Shown: positions 5,391 to 10,952 of the stretch, piece by piece
How the letters are laid out: every line of letters starts with the position of its first letter
How positions within the stretch are numbered: the first letter of the stretch is position 1
DNA from: Planctomycetota bacterium
GTDB lineage: Bacteria > Planctomycetota > Phycisphaerae > UBA1845 > PWPN01
Length of the DNA stretch: 10,952 nucleotides
Assembly: GCA_020346805.1 (NCBI GenBank)
Contig: CP070790.1
Location: 3,485,191-3,496,142, forward strand
Direction of reading: 5' to 3'
Notes under the pieces: model-generated
What the model saw: the letters and a program-made list of their open reading frames with translations, nothing else
The model's database searches: none
Told to the model about the DNA's origin: nothing
Made by a program: the position numbers and the translations under genes

Positions 5391-6785
5391 TCAACCGCCG
5401 TGTATGGGGTCGATCTCAAGTCCGTAGCGTTTCATTTTTTTATAAAGTGTGGTGCGATTGATTTCCAGTAGCTGGGCAGTTGTTTGACGGTTCCAGTTAT
5501 TGGCCCGCAGGGCCTTTTCGATTATACGTTTTTCCGGTTCTTCGAGAGCCTTCTTTAGGGGCATGGGTTTGAATACGTCCTCATTCTGTGGAGAGGTTTG
5601 AGCACCTTGGATTACGTTTTCGGGCAGGTCCGAGACCTCAATCCGGCGGTTTTTAGTAAGCACAATTGCTCTTTCGATAACATTTTCCAGTTCACGTACG
5701 TTACCGGGCCAATGATATCGCTGGAGATATTGCATGCACTCATCGCTGAAGCCGTTAATCTCTTTTTTTGACTCGGCGCGGTAATTTTTTAGGAAGTGTT
5801 CGGCCAACAAAAGTATATCGCCGAGCCTTTCGCGGAGACTGGGTAGATGAATGGTGACAACATTGATGCGGTAAAATAGATCCTGCCGAAATCGGCCCGA
5901 CTCAACCGCTTTAGCCAGGTCTTCGTTACAGGCCAGTATTACCCGAACGTCGACGGTTTCTGTTTTGTTTGATCCCACGGATTCGAATTGTCTTTCCTGA
6001 AGTACCCTCAGCAGTTTGACCTGCAGCACAGGCGTGGATGATGAAATTTCGTCAAGAAAAATGGTGCCGTTATTGGCCGCCTTGAATTTGCCAACTTTGT
6101 CCCCGACGGCTCCGGTAAAGGAACCTTTGACGTGACCGAAAAGTTCGCTTTCCAGCAGCGATTCCGGGAGGGCCCCGCAACTGACCTCGACAAACGGATG
6201 ATCGCTTCGATCGCTTCGATGGTGAATAGCCCGGGCGATCAGCGATTTTCCGGTGCCGGATTCACCCTGTATCAGAACGTTGGTTCGTGATTCAGCAACC
6301 GATTCGATCAGGTCGAAGATCTTCAACATTTGGTAGCTGTGACCGACAATGTTATCCAGATTATAACGCAAGTCGAGGGCTTCCCGAAGCGATTGATTTT
6401 CCTGAATAAGGGATTGTTGTTTGAGGGCCCGTTCGACCACCAAGCTGATTTCGTCGTCGATGATCGGCTTGGTCAGATAGTCGTAGGCGCCCATTTTAAT
6501 GGCTTCGACGGCGCTTTCGATGGTGCCGTAACCGGTGATCATGATGACTACAATGTGGGGATAACGTTGTTTTATAATCCGCAGCAGTTCGAACCCGTCG
6601 GTATTGGGCATGTTAATATCGGTGATAACCAGGTTGAATGTGGCTCGTTCCAGGGAGGCAATGGCTTCGGCAAAGCTTTCGGCGCCGATAGCTTCATATC
6701 CTTCAAGTTTGAGGAACTCAATGAGCGACTCAACAATAATTTTATCATCGTCAACGATGAGAACACGTGTTTGGGATTGGGTCAT
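5391..6785 (-). CDS. Sigma-54-dependent response regulator, NtrC family (464 aa)
   Basis: The order is receiver domain, AAA+ sigma-54 activator domain, Fis-type HTH. In the receiver, Asp12-Asp14 form the acidic pocket, Asp56 is the phosphoacceptor, and Thr84 and Lys106 are the conserved switch residues. In the AAA+ domain, Walker A is GESGTGKS (174-181), the sigma-54-contacting loop is GSFTGA (221-226, Ser in place of the commonest Ala), Walker B is GTIFLDEI (240-247), and WPGNVRELE is present. The C-terminal helix-turn-helix (NNWNRQTTAQLLEINRTTLY) binds DNA. When phosphorylated it should remodel RNA polymerase-sigma-54 at -24/-12 promoters. The start overlaps the kinase stop (ATGA) and has a strong Shine-Dalgarno GGAGGAT (6800-6794) at 8 nt, so it is translationally coupled. 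Candidate targets in the window are the promoters at 505-520 and 4902-4917. Confidence 0.95.
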   Translation of the reverse strand: MTQSQTRVLIVDDDKIIVESLIEFLKLEGYEAIGAESFAEAIASLERATFNLVITDINMPNTDGFELLRIIKQRYPHIVVIMITGYGTIESAVEAIKMGAYDYLTKPIIDDEISLVVERALKQQSLIQENQSLREALDLRYNLDNIVGHSYQMLKIFDLIESVAESRTNVLIQGESGTGKSLIARAIHHRSDRSDHPFVEVSCGALPESLLESELFGHVKGSFTGAVGDKVGKFKAANNGTIFLDEISSSTPVLQVKLLRVLQERQFESVGSNKTETVDVRVILACNEDLAKAVESGRFRQDLFYRINVVTIHLPSLRERLGDILLLAEHFLKNYRAESKKEINGFSDECMQYLQRYHWPGNVRELENVIERAIVLTKNRRIEVSDLPENVIQGAQTSPQNEDVFKPMPLKKALEEPEKRIIEKALRANNWNRQTTAQLLEINRTTLYKKMKRYGLEIDPIHGG

Positions 6786-7975
6786 TTGTGATTATCCTCC
6801 GTTGCAGAAGGGGGTCGATTTTTGTTTTGAGATTGCGGTGGGGACTTTTGGGTGGAACGAATAGTAGCGCAGCTTTCCATTGGAATAATAATATTAAAGG
6901 TGGTTCCACCGCTGGGCCGGGATTCGGGTTCGATTTTGCCGTTGTATTTTTCAATAATATCTTTGCAAATGGCCAAACCCAGCCCCGTGCCCTTGCCGGT
7001 TTCTTTGGTGGTGAAGAAAGGTTCAAATATCTGATCGACTTGTTCGGGCAATCCGATACCGGTATCCTCGAAACGGATGAAAACTTCATTATTTACGACT
7101 TGTGTGGTTATGGTCAGAGTCCCTCCATCAGGCATGGCGTCGATGGCGTTTTTGATCAAGTTGCAGAATACCTGAAACAGGTTTGTCCCCCGGGCCGCAG
7201 GTACATTTTCGTTCAGGGTGCAGATAATCGATACGTTATTCTGGACGGCTTTTTCGGACATGACTTTAACCGCCTCTTCCACGATGCTGTTGATACTGGA
7301 ATCATCGAAGGCGGTGTAGGCACTTCTGGAAAACTGTACCAATTCTCTGACAATTTCAGTCATGCGTATCAGACCATCGCGAGCCTGATGGAGATATTGT
7401 GTGATTTTGTCGGTATTTCCACCGGCCATGGCACGATCGATAAGGTTGAGGTAGCGCAGAATTCCATCGAGGGGATTGTTGAGTTCGTGGGCGACGCGGG
7501 CGGCCAGTTTGCCCACCGCCGCCATTTTTTCGGAGACCGCCAGTCTGGTTTCCATGCTGACGGCAGCGGTAACGTCTTCAATTACCAGGCTGCCCCCGGT
7601 TATTTGGCTCCCCGTCGGATCGGTCAGTGCCACACAGGTGAGATTGAGCAGCAACTCGTGATGTTGATCGTCGCGGAAGACGATCTGTTCGAAACGCTGT
7701 TGGTAGCCTTTTTGGATTACGTTGTGGAGTTCCACATTCCAGTCCTGATATTGGGAATCAAGGGTTCCGATGTTTAGGGCTTCGGCAATGGATTTATGAT
7801 CACGGATCAGGAATTCGGCTGCCGGGTTGTAATGAATGATTTTTAGCTCGGGATCAAATACTACCAGTCCCAGAGAGAGGCATTCGAATAACCGCTGGTC
7901 CATTTCGATCAATTTTTGTCTTTGTGTTTGATCGGGTAGCGAATTATCTGGAGGTGTCGGATTGTTTGGTGACAT
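6782..7975 (-). CDS. Soluble PAS sensor histidine kinase (397 aa)
   Basis: A polar N-terminus is followed by a PAS domain (about residues 25-140, opening FECLSLGLVVFDPELKIIHYN). Then come the dimerisation domain with phosphoacceptor His163 (in VAHELNNPLDGI) and a GHKL ATPase. In the ATPase, the N box is NLIKNAIDAM (Asn276), G1 is DTGIGL (304-309), the F box is FEPFFTTK, and G2 is GKGTGLGLAI. A 30-residue hydrophilic Ser/Pro/Asn tail ends the protein. No membrane segment is seen, so it senses an unknown intracellular signal. It is the cognate partner of the NtrC-type regulator, whose ATG overlaps its stop by 4 nt. The H box is of the NtrB/AtoS/ZraS kind. The start at 7975 has AGAGG only 3 nt away, so a slightly different start is possible. 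Confidence 0.93.
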   Translation of the reverse strand: MSPNNPTPPDNSLPDQTQRQKLIEMDQRLFECLSLGLVVFDPELKIIHYNPAAEFLIRDHKSIAEALNIGTLDSQYQDWNVELHNVIQKGYQQRFEQIVFRDDQHHELLLNLTCVALTDPTGSQITGGSLVIEDVTAAVSMETRLAVSEKMAAVGKLAARVAHELNNPLDGILRYLNLIDRAMAGGNTDKITQYLHQARDGLIRMTEIVRELVQFSRSAYTAFDDSSINSIVEEAVKVMSEKAVQNNVSIICTLNENVPAARGTNLFQVFCNLIKNAIDAMPDGGTLTITTQVVNNEVFIRFEDTGIGLPEQVDQIFEPFFTTKETGKGTGLGLAICKDIIEKYNGKIEPESRPSGGTTFNIIIPMESCATIRSTQKSPPQSQNKNRPPSATEDNHK

Positions 7976-8136
7976 TGACCTCTGCTCGCTGGCTTAATTT
8001 CTTGTTAATAATAAATTTACGGTTGATGATGTTTAGGGTATCAGGGGAGCAAAATTTGGCGATGGTTCCCCTATATGGTGACCGAAAACATCATTTACCC
8101 TCAATCGCGTATAACTTAGCAGTTTGTAGTTTGCCA

Positions 8137-8207
8137 TCGTCAAAAAACAACAGGCGATGTAGATAAAAAGCAACGTATTGTCGTCAATTGGGTTGACGAT
8201 TGTCAAC
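8137..8207. promoter_or_regulatory. Cluster of GTCAA/TTGAC half-sites upstream of the kinase operon
   Basis: TCGTCAA occurs at 8137-8143 and 8181-8187, its inverse TTGACGA at 8193-8199, and TGTCAAC at 8201-8207. TCGTCAA-N5-TTGACGA and GTTGAC-N4-GTCAAC are overlapping perfect dyads, with half-site centres about 10 bp apart. They lie 160-230 bp upstream of the kinase ATG. Read on the minus strand, TTGACA or TTGACG could also be -35 boxes, but I found no convincing -10. The rest of the 273-bp gap (7976-8248) holds nothing else I can support. Confidence 0.35.
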
Positions 8208-8248
8208 ATGAGGCCCCAAATAGCTATTTTTTGCAAAAAATCAGGGGA

Positions 8249-8806
8249 TTAGGGGATTTCAAAGATACGTTTATTAATGCGAATCTCGCGGATGGCCGGA
8301 ATTTCTGGTATATACGCCAAGTCGAGGTAGCCGTCGGTCAGCAGAGGGTGGTAAGGGCCGGATTTAAACGAAACCTCCAGGTATCCATTGCCAGAAGCCG
8401 TTTTCGCTGATTCTATATAGAGCGGCCACTCGTTATTTAGGAATTCTCCAAAATTATCGGCTAGGATACCGACGATCATGCCCTGTTTGAGGTCAAGGCC
8501 CTTAGGAGTTGGGGGAAGGTGAAGTTTACGGCGTATATTCTCCCAGTCCGCTTGCTCGGTAATGCGAATCAGGGTGAACTCTTTCTACAATTTTCGGGTT
8601 GGATTTTTTGGCAGGCGGTGGCTCGAGATACGGGTCTGTCCGATGGGTCTTATCTCCGTTTCAACCAGTTCGGCATCGGTTACTTTCCCGATTGTCGCTG
8701 TTTTGCGTCCTGGTTTTTCAGCCGAGCATCCGGCAAAGGTAAAAAGTGGGAACTTAACGGCCACGCTGATTGACATAAAACGATAATATGGCGTCATAGT
8801 ATGCAT
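8249..8806 (-). pseudogene. Probable lipoprotein gene interrupted by one in-frame TAG
   Basis: Two minus-strand open segments, 8806-8588 (73 codons) and 8584-8249 (111 codons plus TAA), lie in the same frame and are separated only by TAG at 8587-8585. The N-terminal part has a lipoprotein-like leader ending FAGC (Cys27), then a hydrophilic stretch. ATG 8776 (MSISVAVKFPLFTFAGC) or 8797 are alternative starts; none has a clear Shine-Dalgarno. The second part has no credible start of its own before residue 25 of that segment. It continues as a plausible globular domain (KEFTLIRITEQADWENIRRKL...) ending in FEIP. The 'ITEQADW...L...D...GMIVGI' pattern faintly recalls PrcB-like domains, but I would not assign it. 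One C-to-T change (CAG to TAG, Gln) would explain the break. A sequencing error, a true null mutation or stop readthrough are all possible. Confidence 0.65.
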
Positions 8807-8833
8807 GGTGGATCGGTTGTTCCGATATATAAC

Positions 8834-8873
8834 ACAAGCTATAGTAACATCAAATTGTTATTCTATAGTTTGT
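8834..8873. promoter_or_regulatory. 40-bp imperfect dyad in the ald control region
   Basis: Paired blocks are ACAA (8834-8837) with TTGT (8870-8873), CTATAG (8839-8844) with CTATAG (8863-8868), and TAACA (8845-8849) with TGTTA (8856-8860), around the 6-nt loop TCAAAT. A 2-nt bulge (8861-8862) and a G/T mismatch interrupt the arms. It lies 47 bp before the ald start, within the 114-bp gap to the divergent lipoprotein gene. This fits an operator; alanine dehydrogenase genes are often controlled by Lrp/AsnC-type or GntR/PucR-type regulators. None is visible here, so the regulator is unknown. Confidence 0.5.
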
Positions 8874-8906
8874 ATGATTTGAATTGATATTTGGTTCAAA
8901 TTTACT

Positions 8907-8912
8907 TAGGAG
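8907..8912 (+). promoter_or_regulatory. Shine-Dalgarno that fixes the TTG start of ald
   Basis: TAGGAG lies 8 nt before TTG at 8921. Starting there gives IIGVTREIK right after the initiator, as in other alanine dehydrogenases. It also puts Arg15, Lys75, His96 and Asp270 at the numbers used for the Mycobacterium tuberculosis enzyme. A start at the earlier TTG (8891) would place this motif inside the coding sequence. Confidence 0.85.
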
Positions 8913-8920
8913 CTAAGACG

Positions 8921-10030
8921 TTGATCATCGGTGTTACTCGAGAAATCAAGCGGGATGAGTATCGGGTGGGGATGACCCCGGCGGGAGTCGAGGTCCTGAC
9001 CCAGGCCGGCCATAAAGTACTGATTGAAAGGGAGGCGGGGCTGGGTTCAGGATTGGCTGATGCCGAGTATGCCCAATATGGAGCCCAGATTGTGGAGTCT
9101 CCCGGTGATATATTTCGCCGGGCAGATATGGTTGTGAAGGTTAAAGAGCCCCAGCCTGAAGAAATTGCCAAGATTCAACCTGGACAGGTATTGTTTACCT
9201 ACTTTCATTTTGCCGCCGATCGGCAACGGACCAAGGGAATCGTATCCAGCGGTGGTGTGGCTATTGCCTATGAAACGGTCAGGGATTCGGCCGGTCAAAT
9301 GCCGTTGCTCACACCGATCAGCGAAATAGCGGGTAAAATGAGCATTCAGGAAGGAGCCAAATACCTTGAACGTCCCATGTACGGTCGTGGGATACTGTTG
9401 GGCGGGGTACCGGGTGTGGAACCGGCCACGGTAGTGATCATCGGCGGGGGGGTGGTGGGTACAAATGCCGCCAAGGTGGCGGCGGGTTTCGGTGCCCGGG
9501 TAATAATCATGGATGTGAACATCGATCGACTGCGTTACCTCGACGACGTTATGTCGGCTAACGTTCATACCATATACAGTGACCTGTACATGATTCGACA
9601 ACACATTTCTGAAGCGGATCTGGTGATTGGGGCGGTGTTGATCCCTGGGGCCAAGTCTCCCACCCTGCTAACCAAGGATTATCTGGCTAAGATGAAACAG
9701 GGCGCGGTTATTGTAGACGTATGTGTGGATCAGGGCGGTTGTTGTGAGACAATCAGGCCCACCACACATTCGGATCCGATTTATGAGGTTGACGGAGTGA
9801 TCCATTACGGGGTAGCCAACATGCCCGGAGCGGTGAGCAGGACCAGCACTTTTGCCCTGACCAATGCCACGCTGCCTTATGTGGTTCGCCTGGCTAATTT
9901 GGGTTACAAAAGGGCGGCGGCGGCCGATCCGGGATTGGCCCAGGGGATTGATGTACAGGAGGGTTGGGTTACCAATCAAGCGGTGGCGGAAACTTTTAAC
10001 ATGGAATTTCGACCCGTGGAGCTTGAATGA
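8921..10030 (+). CDS. ald: Alanine dehydrogenase (369 aa)
   Basis: The enzyme catalyses the NAD-dependent reversible oxidative deamination of L-alanine to pyruvate and ammonium in the cytoplasm. It links amino-acid nitrogen to central carbon. With the TTG start at 8921, the substrate-binding and catalytic residues known for the family fall exactly in register: Arg15, Lys75, His96 and Asp270 (in VDVCVDQGG). The Rossmann motif is GGGVVGTNAA (175-184), and Asp198 at the end of the next strand fits NAD-ribose binding. The NMPGAV motif is at 299-304. Length is normal (about 370 aa) and nothing essential is missing. No -10/-35 pair is convincing upstream, but the A+T-rich gap holds a large dyad. 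The gene is divergent from the interrupted lipoprotein gene. A 106-bp gap separates it from the membrane-fusion gene, so co-transcription is possible but unproven. Confidence 0.96.
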   Translation: MIIGVTREIKRDEYRVGMTPAGVEVLTQAGHKVLIEREAGLGSGLADAEYAQYGAQIVESPGDIFRRADMVVKVKEPQPEEIAKIQPGQVLFTYFHFAADRQRTKGIVSSGGVAIAYETVRDSAGQMPLLTPISEIAGKMSIQEGAKYLERPMYGRGILLGGVPGVEPATVVIIGGGVVGTNAAKVAAGFGARVIIMDVNIDRLRYLDDVMSANVHTIYSDLYMIRQHISEADLVIGAVLIPGAKSPTLLTKDYLAKMKQGAVIVDVCVDQGGCCETIRPTTHSDPIYEVDGVIHYGVANMPGAVSRTSTFALTNATLPYVVRLANLGYKRAAAADPGLAQGIDVQEGWVTNQAVAETFNMEFRPVELE

Positions 10031-10047
10031 CGTAGTATGGATATAAG

Positions 10048-10064
10048 ACCCGAGCGGTTCGGGT
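10048..10064. other. Small G+C hairpin in the ald to membrane-fusion-gene gap
   Basis: ACCCGA (10048-10053) and TCGGGT (10059-10064) form a perfect 6-bp stem with a 5-nt loop, 17 bp after the ald stop. No U-tract follows, so it is not a standard terminator. It could partly attenuate or stabilise the transcript. Downstream, GGTCG-type short repeats (10071-10093) occur without clear meaning. Confidence 0.3.
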
Positions 10065-10136
10065 TGATGGCGGTCGATGGGCGGTCGGGTCGGCCGAAGC
10101 AATGGCGGCGATTTGTCTGAAATCCCTGAGAGAAAA

Positions 10137-10952
10137 ATGAAAAAACTGATCACAACTGTCATCGTCCTGGCGGTAATTGTTGGCGGATTTTTCTGGTTGA
10201 GGAAATACGCCCGGGTGTCGCTCTCGGTATTGGAAGGAGAGACGGCCAAGACATATCGTGGGGATTTGGTTGTCCCCATTACCGCCAGCGGCAACATAAA
10301 ACCGGCCAGTGTCACCAAGATCAAAGGTAAGGCCAGCGGGGAGGTGGTGGAGATTCCTTTCGACGTGGGGGAGATGGTAAAGGGGGACGATTTGATTGTT
10401 CGATTGGATGAGTCCGACGAGCAGCGTAATGTTGATCGAACCTCGGCCGATTATGAACGAGCCAAGATTACTTATAGACAGGCAACAATTACCAAGGAGG
10501 AACTTGAACAAGTCGGTGTCAAGCTTGCTGCGGCAAAGCTCAAACAGGCCGATGCCCGTTTTATCAGAGCAGATGCAACTTACAGACACAATATGCCAAA
10601 GACGCGGCCTTATGACGGCTTGCCTCGGACGGTGAGCGCGGAAGAGTGGGATCAAATATATAGTAATCGTCAGGAAGCATTAGCGGCTAAAGAGGCTGCC
10701 GAGGCTGAACGTAGAAAGGCGGATATTGAAGTCCAAAAGGCCGAGCAGGATGTGAAGATTGCCGAGCAAAATGAAGAGGCGGCCAAAAAGGCCTGGGAAG
10801 AGGCGGACCAGCGATTGAAGGAGACCAAGGTTTACTCGCCGATAGACGGTATGATCCTTGCTCGCGAGGTGCAAATCGGCGAGATGGTACAGAGCGGAAC
10901 AACCTCGTTGACCGGGGGCACGATACTGGTGGAAATTGCCGACGTCAGTGAT
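10137..10952 (+). CDS. Membrane-fusion (periplasmic adaptor) protein, HlyD/MacA type, 3' end outside window
   Basis: The frame is open from ATG 10137 to the window end (272 codons seen). Residues 4-21 are a hydrophobic membrane anchor after MKK. The first half of a lipoyl/biotinyl-like domain is at about 50-91 (ASGNIKPASVTKI...GEVVEIPFDVGEMVKGDDLIVRLD). A long Ala/Glu/Lys/Gln-rich coiled-coil hairpin occupies about 92-230. The lipoyl second half follows (VYSPIDGMILAREVQIGEMVQSG, about 232-253), and then the beta-barrel domain begins. This order is diagnostic of adaptor subunits that link an inner-membrane ABC (MacB-like) or RND pump to an outer-membrane channel. The transporter gene is expected just to the right. 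The Shine-Dalgarno is weak (GAGAG, 10128-10132). Substrate is unknown. Confidence 0.9.
   Translation, partial: MKKLITTVIVLAVIVGGFFWLRKYARVSLSVLEGETAKTYRGDLVVPITASGNIKPASVTKIKGKASGEVVEIPFDVGEMVKGDDLIVRLDESDEQRNVDRTSADYERAKITYRQATITKEELEQVGVKLAAAKLKQADARFIRADATYRHNMPKTRPYDGLPRTVSAEEWDQIYSNRQEALAAKEAAEAERRKADIEVQKAEQDVKIAEQNEEAAKKAWEEADQRLKETKVYSPIDGMILAREVQIGEMVQSGTTSLTGGTILVEIADVSD

Noticed and set aside
6196..6223. Tandem 9-bp GATCGCTTC repeat inside the response regulator
   Set aside because: It encodes RSDRSD in a loop whose total length equals the family norm, so it is not an insertion and does not look functional.
6767..7777. 336-codon plus-strand ORF opposite the histidine kinase
   Set aside because: The minus strand encodes all kinase boxes (His163, Asn276, G1, G2). 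The plus frame gives a Gly/Phe-rich product without domain features, typical of antisense reading of G+C-biased codons.
8033..8236. 67-codon minus-strand ORF with hydrophobic stretches between the kinase and lipoprotein genes
   Set aside because: It starts with TTG, has no Shine-Dalgarno, lies in A+T-rich DNA over the half-site cluster, and lacks the third-position bias of the real genes. A tiny membrane protein cannot be excluded, but I cannot support it.
8585..8587. TAG as a recoded sense codon (pyrrolysine or reassigned amber)
   Set aside because: TAG TAG terminates the surface-protein gene in the same window and is followed by a terminator, so amber is a working stop here. A local mutation or error is simpler.
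8519..8786. Plus-strand ORFs of 84 and 74 codons opposite the interrupted lipoprotein gene
   Set aside because: They have aromatic- and Cys-rich, low-plausibility products and no RBS. The minus strand offers a lipobox leader and a continuous frame apart from one TAG.

Overview
The window looks like chromosomal DNA of a free-living Gram-negative-type bacterium, about half G+C. Planctomycetota (possibly a Phycisphaerae-like lineage) is my tentative guess. It rests on gene-family style: a sugar phosphate isomerase/epimerase beginning 'MPIISAFADEI', a large beta-repeat surface protein with a Pro-Thr stalk and a C-terminal sorting-type tail, an NtrC/histidine-kinase pair and a PilZ protein. No marker gene settles the taxonomy.

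Layout, left to right. A minus-strand gene with an N-terminal hydrophobic segment runs off the left edge (start at 80). Upstream of it, on the same strand, is a tRNA-Leu(CAG) at 227-310 with a near-consensus sigma-70 promoter (334-362). On the plus strand, a well-matched sigma-54 (-24/-12) promoter at 505-520 precedes a small acidic ORF of unknown function (567-782). About 700 bp without a gene lead to a 711-residue secreted beta-repeat surface protein (1492-3627), closed by a strong intrinsic terminator. A TIM-barrel isomerase (3779-4609) follows with its own promoter and Shine-Dalgarno. After a 350-bp regulatory-looking gap comes a PilZ-domain (cyclic-di-GMP receptor type) protein (4966-5370).

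Convergent to PilZ is a minus-strand two-component operon. A soluble PAS histidine kinase (7975-6782) overlaps by an ATGA junction a sigma-54-dependent NtrC-family response regulator (6785-5391). Upstream of it, also on the minus strand, is a probable lipoprotein gene (8806-8249) interrupted by one in-frame TAG. Divergent from that is alanine dehydrogenase (8921-10030, TTG start), behind a 40-bp imperfect dyad. The right edge cuts through a HlyD/MacA-type membrane-fusion protein gene (from 10137).

The most interesting point is regulatory. The window encodes a sigma-54 activator, and two sigma-54-type promoters are readable by eye, one before the small acidic ORF and one before PilZ. Each has a perfect inverted repeat centred exactly 80.5 bp upstream of its -12 C. 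The two repeats differ in sequence, so a shared regulator is a hypothesis. Other points of note are the unusual Cys-containing C-terminal tail (P-C-A-A-G, hydrophobic helix, five Arg) of the surface protein and the amber-interrupted lipoprotein. I saw no CRISPR array, insertion sequence or rRNA.
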